Shown here one piece after another: positions 44,573 to 53,194 of a stretch of 64,000 nucleotides of DNA. Every line of letters starts with the position of its first letter. Position 1 is the first letter of the stretch. The position numbers were made by a program, and so were the translations under genes. The DNA is from Rhizobium sp. BK650 (GTDB taxonomy: Bacteria; Pseudomonadota; Alphaproteobacteria; Rhizobiales; Rhizobiaceae): the NCBI RefSeq assembly GCF_014195325.1, contig NZ_JACIBK010000010.1:186001-250000 (forward strand). Direction: 5' to 3'. Below the pieces are notes generated by a model. That model was not told the origin of the DNA, ran no database searches, and was given only the letters and a program-made list of their open reading frames with translations.

Positions 44573-44676
44573 CCGACTTCTTCAAGAGCCCAGTCAAGGC
44601 CTTAGACTCCGAGTGAACCATGGTGTTGGTGCTGTCTTTGCTCGAAGGCGAATTGAAAGGGCGTAAAATCTTCGAG

Positions 44677-44690
44677 AAATCGTGGACGCA
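44677..44690. promoter_or_regulatory. Half site matching the wrbA/dioxygenase operator
   Basis: Read on the minus strand this is TGCGTCCACGATTT, which differs at one base from TGCGTCCATGATTT at 45682-45695. It lies about 105 bases upstream of the PAS-kinase start. The second palindrome arm is missing, so its function is uncertain. Confidence 0.3.
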
Positions 44691-44843
44691 ATACGATTGT
44701 CCGAGTTCACCCATCGAGCGCCAAACAGACAGCGCGAGGCCGGCGAGCCTCCGCGGCAGTGTTCTTTTCCGACTGAAGCTGGACTTTGACATGCCTACCT
44801 CGGCTGGCAGACTAAGTGCCCATGGCACACCATCTTGTTATTG

Positions 44844-45473
44844 TCAGGCGGCAGCGCTTGGAATTTTTGCATGTAGCAGGCCGCGAGTTACCGACGTCAC
44901 TCGACGCCCCTGGAAGCGTGCGACCGCCAAATGGTCGTCGTCCGGCCTCAGGCTATCGCGGGCGGAGACGTGTGTTGCGCCGTAGGGCGTGCCAGCCTTG
45001 AACATCGCCGGGTCCGCGTAGCCAAGTGGAACGATGATAAGCCCCAGATGTGCCATCGGGGTGTAAATGGATAGGAGTGTGGACTCGTTTCCGCCGTGCA
45101 GAGACGAGGTCGAGCCGAAAACCGAGCCAACCTTGCCATTGAGTTTTCCTTGGAACCAGAGGCCGCCGAGACCATCGATATAGGCCTTGAGTTCGGAGGA
45201 GATGGATCCAAAGCGCGTAGGCGTCCCGAACACAATCGCATCCGCCCACTCGGCGTCCGCCTCGCTCGGAGCTTCGTATTTCTGGTTCATAGCCTGCGCG
45301 TTCTCGCGCCAGCCCGGCACCTGGGACATAATTTCATCGCCGACAAATTCGCGCGTGCGACGAAGACGTACCTCCGCGCCCTCCTCGATTGCTCCCTGAG
45401 CGATCGCATTTGCGAGAATTTCGGTCGAGCTGTTCCGCGAATAGAATGCGATCAGCACCTTTGGTTTTGACAT
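44844..45473 (-). CDS. wrbA: NAD(P)H:quinone oxidoreductase, WrbA family
   Basis: A 209-residue flavodoxin-like protein: FMN loop IAFYSRNSSTEILANAIAQG, the WrbA stretch AIVFGTPTRFGSISSELKAY, and FGSTSSLHGGNESTLLSIYT. WrbA reduces quinones to hydroquinones by two electrons. CGGAGGC precedes the ATG. It diverges from the dioxygenase operon across a 335-base region with two matching inverted repeats. A hydroquinone produced here could be the substrate of the divergent pathway. Confidence 0.93.
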   Translation of the reverse strand: MSKPKVLIAFYSRNSSTEILANAIAQGAIEEGAEVRLRRTREFVGDEIMSQVPGWRENAQAMNQKYEAPSEADAEWADAIVFGTPTRFGSISSELKAYIDGLGGLWFQGKLNGKVGSVFGSTSSLHGGNESTLLSIYTPMAHLGLIIVPLGYADPAMFKAGTPYGATHVSARDSLRPDDDHLAVARFQGRRVTSVTRGLLHAKIPSAAA

Positions 45474-45570
45474 ATCTGCCTCCGGGTTTCGCTGTTAGCT
45501 CATGCCACAGCCGTGCCTGGAAAATGGAGAACCTCAACGGGAGCAAGAAGCCGTCAAAAGCCGGAATGTG

Positions 45571-45588
45571 CGTCCAAAAATTTGGACG
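45571..45588. promoter_or_regulatory. Inverted repeat CGTCCA-N6-TGGACG, copy 1
   Basis: CGTCCAAA and TTTGGACG are perfect eight-base arms around AA. The same 6-6-6 pattern recurs 113 bp downstream. It lies 98 bases upstream of wrbA and 221 bases upstream of the dioxygenase start. A dimeric regulator site is likely. Confidence 0.65.
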
Positions 45589-45682
45589 ATCCTCCACAAT
45601 GACGCTTTCCGCGGGAATCTACGCGTCGAATCTCGGTCCCCGGTAGGGCCTGCCAGGCAATCCCACACCGACAGTGCGGCTT

Positions 45683-45702
45683 GCGTCCATGATTTTGGAC
45701 GC
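45683..45702. promoter_or_regulatory. Inverted repeat CGTCCA-N6-TGGACG, copy 2
   Basis: GCGTCCA (45683-45689) and TGGACGC (45696-45702) are perfect arms with a six-base spacer. The outer 18 bases match copy 1 in pattern and spacing. It lies about 107 bases upstream of the dioxygenase start. Confidence 0.65.
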
Positions 45703-45808
45703 TCCGTTTCTGTCGCGCGGACTTCAGGTGGCGAAAACCTGGACATACGGTTGCAGTCGATCGAGCCAGCCGAGGCCGAGAACGAAGGAAAAATAGCAAA
45801 GGTGGAAC

Positions 45809-46972
45809 ATGAACCAGATGGTCATCAGAGGCGTCAACAGCCAGACTTTCGTTGCAGCCAATATCAGGCGGACTGAGGACTTCTATAGCAGGGTTCTCGG
45901 CTTGTCGGTCGTAAAGAGGACGGTTCATCACCATGACGCCCGCCTTCCGATCGTCACCTTTGGTTTCCAGTCGTTCGGAAGTGAGCCACAGCGTGGCGAA
46001 ACCATCACGTATATCGAGTGGAATCCCATTTTTTATATGATGCCGGATGGAGGTTTCGTCGAAGAGAATGCCACCCGTGACGGCGTCGCGAATCCTCGGG
46101 TCGGGGATCCCAAGGGACGTTGGGGTGCCGGTACGAACCATCATCTTGCTCTGCACGTGCCGAACAGGGACGGTCTCCTAAAGTGGAAGCGCCGCCTTTC
46201 CGGTCACGGCGTTCATGTGACCGGACCCTACAATAGGCACTACTTCCATGCGATCTACCTGCGCGATCCCGACGGCGCAATTATCGAAATCGCGACGACG
46301 GAGCCCGGCTTCGGCCACGACGAGGCCGTCCTCGGCTCAGGGTTTCGCCCGCAACCTAAGGAAAACCTGATCGGTGGTCGCGACGAATTACAGGTCGCCC
46401 TTGAAACCTGGCCCCGGCCGGTGCCCCAAATCACATCCGATTTCGCCCTTCGAGGCTTTCATCACATCACATCTATTTCGAGCAATGCGGAGAGAACCGA
46501 GAACTTCTTCGTGGAGAAGGTGGGACTTAGACTCATCAAGAAGACCGACTATCTCGACGAGAAAGGCGGAACCCACTTCTATTACGCCTGCGACGAGGAC
46601 CTATCGCCCGGTTCTGTGCTGACCTTCTTCGGTCTGCCCGGATATAGGAGTGGCCGGCTTGGTACCGGACTTTCGCATCACTTTGCGTTGGAAGTAGAAA
46701 ACGATGCCGCTCTCGCCGACGAACATGCGCGGTTTAAGAAAGTCGGTATCGACGTGTCGACGATCCAGGACACGGTATACGCACGCCAGTTCCTTTTCCG
46801 TGATCCGGATGGCCATATTTGCGCACTGTCCACCCCGAACCGCTTTACGATAGACGAAGACGCCGCCCTCTTAGGTCAGAAGCTATGTCTTCCGGAGCAT
46901 CTGGAAAGCGAACGCCGCAAGATCGAACGTCATATCACGTACCGTCCCGCACCTGTGCCGGTACTGCCGTAA
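45809..46972 (+). CDS. VOC-family ring-cleaving dioxygenase, two modules (MhqO-like)
   Basis: A 387-residue protein with two vicinal-oxygen-chelate modules. Module 1 (residues 1-160) begins VNSQTFVAANIRRTEDFYSR and carries NHHLALHVP and a Glu in DGAIIEIATTEPG. Module 2 (about 205-350) begins FALRGFHHITSISSNAERTE and has GLSHHFALEVE. The layout fits the MhqO/MhqA group, which act on hydroquinones. AAGGTGG precedes the ATG. It opens an operon with a maleylacetate-reductase-like gene 35 bases downstream, which supports aromatic ring cleavage. The precise substrate is inferred. Confidence 0.85.
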   Translation: MNQMVIRGVNSQTFVAANIRRTEDFYSRVLGLSVVKRTVHHHDARLPIVTFGFQSFGSEPQRGETITYIEWNPIFYMMPDGGFVEENATRDGVANPRVGDPKGRWGAGTNHHLALHVPNRDGLLKWKRRLSGHGVHVTGPYNRHYFHAIYLRDPDGAIIEIATTEPGFGHDEAVLGSGFRPQPKENLIGGRDELQVALETWPRPVPQITSDFALRGFHHITSISSNAERTENFFVEKVGLRLIKKTDYLDEKGGTHFYYACDEDLSPGSVLTFFGLPGYRSGRLGTGLSHHFALEVENDAALADEHARFKKVGIDVSTIQDTVYARQFLFRDPDGHICALSTPNRFTIDEDAALLGQKLCLPEHLESERRKIERHITYRPAPVPVLP

Positions 46973-47007
46973 ACGACGACGAGCCCCCTGGATGGCAGGA
47001 GTGAAAC

Positions 47008-48126
47008 ATGCAGCAGCTTGATTTTCTACCGCAAGAGAAAGTCGTCTGGGGCCGCCAAGTCCTTTCCGACGCCCTGACGAAACTTGGTCGCTACGGCATC
47101 GATAGGCCAATATTGTTCACGGTGGGGCCGCTGGCTGAGCTCGCCAACGAGGTGGTCGCCGCCTCGGGCTCCGACGTCGTTGGCGAGTTCGTAGATTTCC
47201 CGCCGCATGTTCCCGAAACTACCGTGAACGACGCTCTGCGGGCTTGCGAAGGCACTGGGGCCAAATCGATCATAGCCCTTGGAGGAGGCTCGGTACTCGA
47301 CGCCGCAAAAGCCGTATCGCACTTCCATCAACTGCGGCACGGAAGTCATCTCCCGATCGTCGCCCTCCCCACCACATTGTCGGGCTCGGAATTTTCGCAT
47401 TATTTCGGCGTGACCGAAATGGTAGGGGCGGTCAAGTTCAAGCGAAGCTATGCAGTCAGGGAGACCGCTCCGCGGGTCGTGATCATCGACCCCGAACTAA
47501 TCCGTGGAACACCCCGCAGGTTGCTGCTCTCTTCGGCGATCAAGGGGATCGACCATGCCGTTGAAGGGATGCGGCTGGTCGAGCCAGACCACCCGCACGC
47601 GATTCTTGCGGCCAGCGGTGTGTCTCGTTTTTTGACAGTCCTCAATCGATGGCCGTCGGGCGTCGAAACAAAACTAGCGTTCGACGCCGGATCGATCACG
47701 CCCGACGACCTCCTTCAACTCCAGTTGGCTGCCTGGCAATGCTATTTCTTTCCAGCATCCGTGATTTATGGCTTGAGCCACCGTATAGGTCACATTCTCG
47801 GGGGAACGTTCGGCGTTCCGCACAGCCTGACGTCCTGCATCACGCTCGCGCCGGTCATCGCAGCGTGCGCGTCCTTCTACGGGGAAAAGCTGAGGATTTT
47901 TAACGGCCAAGCCTCCGGACGCGAAGCCGCCTCCGTTCTCTCAAGTGACATCGCTGGCGTTGTGACTTCACTCGGCTTGCCCTCGAAACTGAGGGATATT
48001 GGCTTCGACCGAAGCCTTCTCTCACACGTTGCCGAATTGCTGCTCGAAAACTATCCCCGGGAGGTTGACGATCTCGGTGTAGACGCTCGCGCCAAACTTG
48101 CCGACTTACTTGAGAGCCTCTGGTAG
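47008..48126 (+). CDS. iron-containing alcohol dehydrogenase, probable maleylacetate reductase
   Basis: A 372-residue group III dehydrogenase. The NAD loop is ALGGGSVLDAAKAVSHF, metal-binding His occur in GIDHAVEGMR and in YGLSHRIGHILGGTFGVPHS. The N-terminal half (PQEKVVWGRQVLSDALTKLG) is that of maleylacetate reductases, which convert maleylacetate to beta-ketoadipate at the end of hydroquinone and hydroxyquinol pathways. It follows the ring-cleaving dioxygenase closely and precedes the amidase with a four-base gap. Confidence 0.88.
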   Translation: MQQLDFLPQEKVVWGRQVLSDALTKLGRYGIDRPILFTVGPLAELANEVVAASGSDVVGEFVDFPPHVPETTVNDALRACEGTGAKSIIALGGGSVLDAAKAVSHFHQLRHGSHLPIVALPTTLSGSEFSHYFGVTEMVGAVKFKRSYAVRETAPRVVIIDPELIRGTPRRLLLSSAIKGIDHAVEGMRLVEPDHPHAILAASGVSRFLTVLNRWPSGVETKLAFDAGSITPDDLLQLQLAAWQCYFFPASVIYGLSHRIGHILGGTFGVPHSLTSCITLAPVIAACASFYGEKLRIFNGQASGREAASVLSSDIAGVVTSLGLPSKLRDIGFDRSLLSHVAELLLENYPREVDDLGVDARAKLADLLESLW

Positions 48127-48130
48127 ACGG

Positions 48131-49495
48131 ATGGAAGCAGATATGCCCCACTCCTTGGCCGAACTGCTGGCAGATTACGCTGCAGGGCGGCGGCTGCCGT
48201 CCGAAGCAATTGAGGCGGCGATTGCAACCGCCCAAGAATGCCGCGCCGGGATCCGCGCGTTTGCGGAAATCGATGGCCGGAGGGCGAGGCTATCTGCAGC
48301 CGTGTCGGACGGTCGCTATCGAGACCAGACGGCTCGAGCACTCGAAGGTGTTCCGATCGGCGTTAAGGACCTTTTCGATACAGCCGGATTGGCAACGCGA
48401 TACGGCTCGCCGGCTTATTCCGAGAACGTACCCGCTGCTGACGCTGAGATGGTCCGTATTCTAACGGAAAATGGGGCCATCATTGTCGGCAAGACGACCA
48501 CCCATGAGTTCGCCTGGGGCGTCACAACGGCGAGCGAGCATTTTGGCGATACGCTGAATCCGTGGGATCACAACAGGATCCCTGGCGGTTCGAGCGGAGG
48601 GATGGCCGCGGCAATCGCTTACGGAGCGGTCAGCGCCGGGCTCGGCACGGACACTGGCGGCTCGGTCCGCATTCCCGCAGCTCTTTGCGGAGTTGTCGGC
48701 TTCAAGCCGACCTACGGGGTGCTATCTACCGAGGGCGTCTTTCCTCTTGCACCGTCACTGGACCACGTGGGGGTATTGGGTAGGTCTGTCAATGATGTGC
48801 GGGTGATCGCAGCTGCCCTCGGCATCAAGAGTAACTCGTTCCAGACTTCGCCGTGGCGATTAGGGATCCTTGATAGAACCGATGACCGTCCGATCTCGCC
48901 GGACGTCCGGCGCTCATTCGAGCTGGCCGTGTCCATCCTTGGAAGCCACTACAAGGTAGTTGAAACAAACTACCTGCCATCGTTTAGGCGGGGCTTCGAG
49001 GCGTTTGCGGGGATTGTACTTGCGGAAGGCGGGATCGTCCATTTCAGCCGGCACGATAGACAATACATCCAGGCAATGTATGGCGCTGAGACCGCCCTTC
49101 GACTTGCGTTGGCGGAAGGGGCAACGATTGGCACTTATGCGGAGAGCCAACAAACTCGCCGAGAATTCGTCTACCAACTCGAGTCCGCAATGAGCAATCT
49201 CGACTTTCTGCTTCTTCCAACATGCCCTTGCGCCGCTCCGCCACTGGGGACGGATCGAATCACAATCGGATCGTGGAACGGCAGCATCCGAGAAGCGCTG
49301 ATGATGTACACCGCTCCGTTCAATTTAGCCGGAATGCCGGCGATATCTCTGCCGATGTTTCCGGCCGCGGTGGACGGAATGCCAATCGGATTGCAAATCG
49401 TGGCCGGTAGAGGACGCGATGAGGCGCTTCTGGCCTTCGCATCCGAGGTCGAGGCTCGTCTGGGTGTTCGTCCGAATGGCGATGAACGGAAATAA
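48131..49495 (+). CDS. amidase-signature-family hydrolase
   Basis: A 454-residue amidase. The Ser-Ser-Lys triad is visible: Lys in IGVKDLFDTAG, first Ser in PGGSSGGMAAAIAYG and nucleophile Ser in GTDTGGSVRIPAALCG. The ATG at 48131 or 48143 is the likely start; the frame extends upstream into the previous gene. Amidases in aromatic operons often remove an amide from a substituted aromatic or from a pathway intermediate. The substrate is unknown. Confidence 0.9.
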   Translation: MEADMPHSLAELLADYAAGRRLPSEAIEAAIATAQECRAGIRAFAEIDGRRARLSAAVSDGRYRDQTARALEGVPIGVKDLFDTAGLATRYGSPAYSENVPAADAEMVRILTENGAIIVGKTTTHEFAWGVTTASEHFGDTLNPWDHNRIPGGSSGGMAAAIAYGAVSAGLGTDTGGSVRIPAALCGVVGFKPTYGVLSTEGVFPLAPSLDHVGVLGRSVNDVRVIAAALGIKSNSFQTSPWRLGILDRTDDRPISPDVRRSFELAVSILGSHYKVVETNYLPSFRRGFEAFAGIVLAEGGIVHFSRHDRQYIQAMYGAETALRLALAEGATIGTYAESQQTRREFVYQLESAMSNLDFLLLPTCPCAAPPLGTDRITIGSWNGSIREALMMYTAPFNLAGMPAISLPMFPAAVDGMPIGLQIVAGRGRDEALLAFASEVEARLGVRPNGDERK

Positions 49496-49516
49496 TGGTC
49501 AGGGGAGGATGGCTAA

Positions 49517-49945
49517 ATGTCTGTACAAGCGATTTTGATGGATAAGGGGTGCCACGTCGTAACCGCGGCTGGCACCGATACTGTAAAAGACGCTTGCCGT
49601 CTGCTTCACACGAACCACATCGGCGCAGTGGTGATCGTTGACCGCGAGAATCGGATCGAGGGTATATTCACCGAGAGGGACGTAGTCGCGGCCATAGCTC
49701 AGCGCGGTATCTCGTGTATGGATCTGCAGCTCTCCGAAGTTATGTGGAAGAACGTCTTCTCCTGTAGCCGATCGACGAGCATCAACCGCTTGATGGACAT
49801 CATGAATAAACAAAAAGCTCGCCATCTCGCTGTGGAGCACGACGGTCGTCTGGCCGGTATAGTCTCGATCGGTGACGCTGTCAGGCACCACATCCGGGCC
49901 ATCGAATACGAGGCGGAACACATAAGATCATACATCGCTGGTTGA
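49517..49945 (+). CDS. CBS-domain pair protein
   Basis: A 142-residue protein made of two CBS motifs (VTAAGTDTVKDACRLLHTNH, then GIFTERDVVAAIA; and SRSTSINRLMDIMNKQKARH, then GIVSIGDAVRHH). Stand-alone CBS pairs usually bind adenine nucleotides and modulate other proteins. GGGGAGGATGG lies before the ATG. It is 21 bases downstream of the amidase gene and so probably in the same operon. Confidence 0.93.
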   Translation: MSVQAILMDKGCHVVTAAGTDTVKDACRLLHTNHIGAVVIVDRENRIEGIFTERDVVAAIAQRGISCMDLQLSEVMWKNVFSCSRSTSINRLMDIMNKQKARHLAVEHDGRLAGIVSIGDAVRHHIRAIEYEAEHIRSYIAG

Positions 49946-50046
49946 AGTCGGCAGATCGGATTCAAACCGAAATTTGATAGCCATGCCTGGAGGTTAGGGG
50001 CTAGAGTGTTGACTCGTTGGACCGGAAAGGCGAGGGGACGCACGCG

Positions 50047-50667
50047 ATGCTTAGACTCTATGACAGCCGTTATTCAGGCAATTCATGGAAGATAAGGATC
50101 CTGCTAAACCAACTGAAGATGCCTTTCGAGCGACGCACCCTCGATCTAGAGTCGGGCGAGACCAAGACCGACACTTTTTACAAGTTGAGCCGCTTCAGTC
50201 GTGTCCCAGTTCTGGAACTCGAAGACGGACGGAGTGTAGTCGAGTCGGCTGCAATTCTTCTTTATCTAAGCGAAGGTACGCAGTACCTTTACGACGATCC
50301 GTATTTGCGGTCCCAAGTCATAGGCTGGATGTTTTTCGAGCAAGGAGACCTCCAACGCTTTCTCGCTATGGCGAGAGTCTACCATATTCGCGGCTTAGCC
50401 GACAAAATGTCCCAACAGATCGAGCGGCTCCACGCTGACGGTTATCTGGGGCTTGAAAAGCTGGAGCGCTGGCTTGCCAGCCATGAGTGGCTGGTGGGGG
50501 AACGATACACAGTGGCCGATTTGGCGGTTTTTGCGTACGTTTCGCTGGCCCATCAGGGAATGTATGAGATGGAGCGATTTGTTGGCATTTGCTCATGGCT
50601 CCGACGGGTTAAGGCCCAACCAGGGTGGATCGATATATTCGATCAGAGCCCCTACCAATTGGTTTAA
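50047..50667 (+). CDS. glutathione S-transferase family protein
   Basis: A 206-residue protein with a thioredoxin-like N-terminal domain (LRLYDSRYSGNSWKIRILLN, Ser in SGNSWK as the possible active residue; RVPVLELEDGRSVVESAAIL) and a helical C-terminal domain (LVGERYTVADLAVFAYVSLA). GAGGGGAC precedes ATG 50047. In aromatic pathways a GST may isomerise maleyl compounds or detoxify quinones. It is the fifth gene after the dioxygenase. Confidence 0.9.
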   Translation: MLRLYDSRYSGNSWKIRILLNQLKMPFERRTLDLESGETKTDTFYKLSRFSRVPVLELEDGRSVVESAAILLYLSEGTQYLYDDPYLRSQVIGWMFFEQGDLQRFLAMARVYHIRGLADKMSQQIERLHADGYLGLEKLERWLASHEWLVGERYTVADLAVFAYVSLAHQGMYEMERFVGICSWLRRVKAQPGWIDIFDQSPYQLV

Positions 50668-50760
50668 TATCGAGACAGCCTAACAGGGGATAGACTCCGA
50701 CCAAGAATCCTCTGAGAGGCGACGGGCAAAGGGCCTTACTCGCATAGCTCGTCGCGAACA

Positions 50761-52230
50761 TTGGTCCGCATGTCTCAATACACGATTGTCTTTACCGCCT
50801 TGATCAATTTGCTCGGTATCGCGGGCATTGTCGTGTGGCACCTCCAGGGTCGGTCCCGGCCAAACGAAAGACTCATAACTCAGATTGTCTTTTTCCTGGC
50901 AATGACCGCAACTCTTGTTTGCGCACGCATCATGCCTTTTCGGTTCGACGCGCCCCACCTGGATGGAACCGGCACGCTCGTCGTGATGGCGAAGATACTG
51001 TGGTGGACACACCTTTCTTGGGCCACGATCGGGTTCGTGAGGATCTACATCGTGCTGGACGGAAGGCCGCGGGAAGCGCGCCTTATACAGGACCTGCTAG
51101 TTGCCATCGTCTATCTCGGGGTGTTGCTTTCTGTCATGGCCTTCGTTTTCGGAGTGCCAATCGGAACCATTCTTGCCACTTCGGGCGTGTTCGCGATCAT
51201 TCTCGGTCTCGCGCTGCAGAACACTCTTGGCGACGTTTTCTCGGGCATCGCCTTGACTCTCGGGAGACCCTATACGATCGGAGACTGGATATTGCTCCCT
51301 GATGGCACTGAAGGGCGGGTGGTCGCCAGCAATTGGCGTTCGACCTATCTCCTCACCGGTGCCAAGAATCAGGTTGTGATGCCGAACAGCGTTCTCGCAA
51401 AGCAGGGATTGACGAATGTCAGTAAGCCCGACGAAGCGCATCAGCTGGTTCTAGGGGTTCGCATCGTCCCGACACGCGCACCTGCCTTTGTGCTCAGAGT
51501 GATGTTGGACGCCCTAAGCAGCTGCAACAGCATTATCCAGGAGCCACCACCGAGTGTGTCCCTCATCGGAATCGACGCAGCCGCAATCGAGATTCAGCTC
51601 TTCTTCAGCGTTACCTCCTTAGCTCACCGAAGTAGTGCCAAGAATGAGATCATCGATTTGGTATATAGGCATTGCATTGCCAACGGGCTTGCCCTGGCAA
51701 GCCCGCCGGGAACCCAGATCATTTCAGACGGGCAGATCACCGTTCCAAAGACTTCAACGCTGACGTTGTTGAAGTCGATCGCGCTTTTCTCGGATCTGAC
51801 AGAGGAGGAGCAACACGCAATCGCCGCCGGCGCGATCGAAAAGAGGGCGTCCTCGGGGGAGGAGCTGTTGGCGAAGGGGTCGGTCTCCGACAGGCTGCTG
51901 ATCATTCGAGAGGGAGTCGCGTTGCGGCGCGATCAAGACGAGATCGTAGCGAGGCTAGCGCCGGGCGATGTCCTCGGCGCTTGGGGGGTATTTGCAGGCC
52001 AGCCCGAAAGCAGCCAATCTCTTACACTGACACCGGTCACCTTCTATCAGATCGAGAAGTCGGTATTCGATAGCCTCGTTGTGGATCGACCGCGCTTAAT
52101 CGAGGACCTAGCGGGACGACTCCATCGACATGGATCACATAGCGACACCGGAGCGCCTCCTCCGAACCATTCGGACGGCACACGCGCAGACCTTGTACAC
52201 GCGATAAGGAGCATGTTCGGAGCGCACTAA
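50761..52230 (+). CDS. MscS-family channel with C-terminal cyclic-nucleotide-binding-like domain
   Basis: A 489-residue membrane protein. About five hydrophobic helices cover residues 5-165, ending in the pore-lining helix FAIILGLALQNTLGDVFSGI, followed by the MscS beta domain (YTIGDWILLPDGTEGRVVA). Residues 340-455 form a cNMP-binding-like barrel (IALFSDLTEEEQHAIAAGAI; LAPGDVLGAWGVFAGQ). The phosphate-binding cassette lacks the usual Arg (PESSQSLTL), so ligand binding is doubtful. It may adjust turgor or ion flow in response to a nucleotide. Confidence 0.9.
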   Translation: MVRMSQYTIVFTALINLLGIAGIVVWHLQGRSRPNERLITQIVFFLAMTATLVCARIMPFRFDAPHLDGTGTLVVMAKILWWTHLSWATIGFVRIYIVLDGRPREARLIQDLLVAIVYLGVLLSVMAFVFGVPIGTILATSGVFAIILGLALQNTLGDVFSGIALTLGRPYTIGDWILLPDGTEGRVVASNWRSTYLLTGAKNQVVMPNSVLAKQGLTNVSKPDEAHQLVLGVRIVPTRAPAFVLRVMLDALSSCNSIIQEPPPSVSLIGIDAAAIEIQLFFSVTSLAHRSSAKNEIIDLVYRHCIANGLALASPPGTQIISDGQITVPKTSTLTLLKSIALFSDLTEEEQHAIAAGAIEKRASSGEELLAKGSVSDRLLIIREGVALRRDQDEIVARLAPGDVLGAWGVFAGQPESSQSLTLTPVTFYQIEKSVFDSLVVDRPRLIEDLAGRLHRHGSHSDTGAPPPNHSDGTRADLVHAIRSMFGAH

Positions 52231-52373
52231 CCTTCGCGCTTGGCGGCGAGAATGTCCGGCGCTTTAGAACCATCGTTCAAGTCGTTGGACCATGCGTACA
52301 AGCTCAGGAACTTCTAAAACTCAAAAGAGCTATTACTCTTCTCAACAGCTCAAAAAAAGAAAGGGGAGCTGTC

Positions 52374-53087
52374 ATGCAGGTCAATCTGAAATGGGACAAA
52401 TCCGATATCAACGGAGCAAGTATTGTCGACCAAATAATGATGGAAAGGCGGGCCAAACGCGGCTTTCTGAGCACGCCCGTCCCCCACGAAACCGTCAACG
52501 ACATCCTCAATGCAGCTCGCTATGCTCCCAGTTCCAGCAATACCCAGCCGTGGCGGTGTTACGTACTAACTGGTAGCGCGAGAGATCGCATCACATCAAA
52601 AGCAGTCGAGATCTTTCGGGCAGGTCCGGAAAAGTTGGCACCGGAATATCCGTTCTTCCCGCAGCCGTTGCATGACCCATTCATCGGTCGCTTCAATCAA
52701 TTCCGTGGCCAACTAGGCGATGCGGTTGGCGTTCCTCGGAGTGATAAGTACGGCAGACTCAAGGACGTCGAGCGCCAGTTCAGATTCTTCGGAGCCCCTG
52801 TGGGTATGATTTTCACGATGGATAGGAAGCTCGAATGGGCGAGCTTCATCTGCTACGGGTGTTTTTTGCAGAATCTGATGCTTGCGACCAAGGCAAGAGG
52901 ATTGGACACATGTGCACAGCAGATTTGGTCGCTGCAGCACCAATTGCTCCGCAGTGAGCTCGGATTTCCCGAGTCTGACATGGTGATTGCGGGCATGTCG
53001 TTGGGCTGGGCCGACAACACGCTCCCTGAAAACAATATGGTCAATAACAAGCTAACGATCGAAGACTTCGTCGAATTCGTAAGCTGA
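52374..53087 (+). CDS. nitroreductase family protein
   Basis: A 237-residue FMN-dependent nitroreductase: FMN-contact Arg pair in MMERRAKRGFLSTPVPHET, the PSSSNTQPWRCYVL motif, and GMSLGWADNTLPENNMVNNK at the C-terminus. GGGGAGC precedes the ATG. Such enzymes reduce nitroaromatics or quinones; MhqN of Bacillus, near an MhqO-type dioxygenase, belongs to this family. The 143-base leader suggests its own promoter. Confidence 0.93.
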   Translation: MQVNLKWDKSDINGASIVDQIMMERRAKRGFLSTPVPHETVNDILNAARYAPSSSNTQPWRCYVLTGSARDRITSKAVEIFRAGPEKLAPEYPFFPQPLHDPFIGRFNQFRGQLGDAVGVPRSDKYGRLKDVERQFRFFGAPVGMIFTMDRKLEWASFICYGCFLQNLMLATKARGLDTCAQQIWSLQHQLLRSELGFPESDMVIAGMSLGWADNTLPENNMVNNKLTIEDFVEFVS

Positions 53088-53194
53088 ACGCATCAGCCAC
53101 TTGACGTCACACTACCAAGCCGCCGATTAATTGGTCGTCGCGATGTCTCGCGAGGACCTTTTCGTGCTTATATGCGCCAAAGTGATAGGTGCCA

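Larger units (their letters stand above)
45474..45808. promoter_or_regulatory. Divergent wrbA/dioxygenase control region
   Basis: This 335-base intergenic region holds no convincing gene. It contains two matched inverted repeats (listed separately) and presumably both promoters. Short frames cross it but lack start signals. Confidence 0.6.

Noticed and set aside
44556-44828. Possible 90-residue minus-strand gene overlapping the PAS-kinase start
   Set aside because: No family resemblance or clear ribosome-binding site; the stretch more probably holds the kinase promoter.
45571-45702. Repeated CGTCCA/TGGACG units considered as a CRISPR or integron-type array
   Set aside because: Only two copies, each an inverted repeat in a promoter region; operator sites explain them better.
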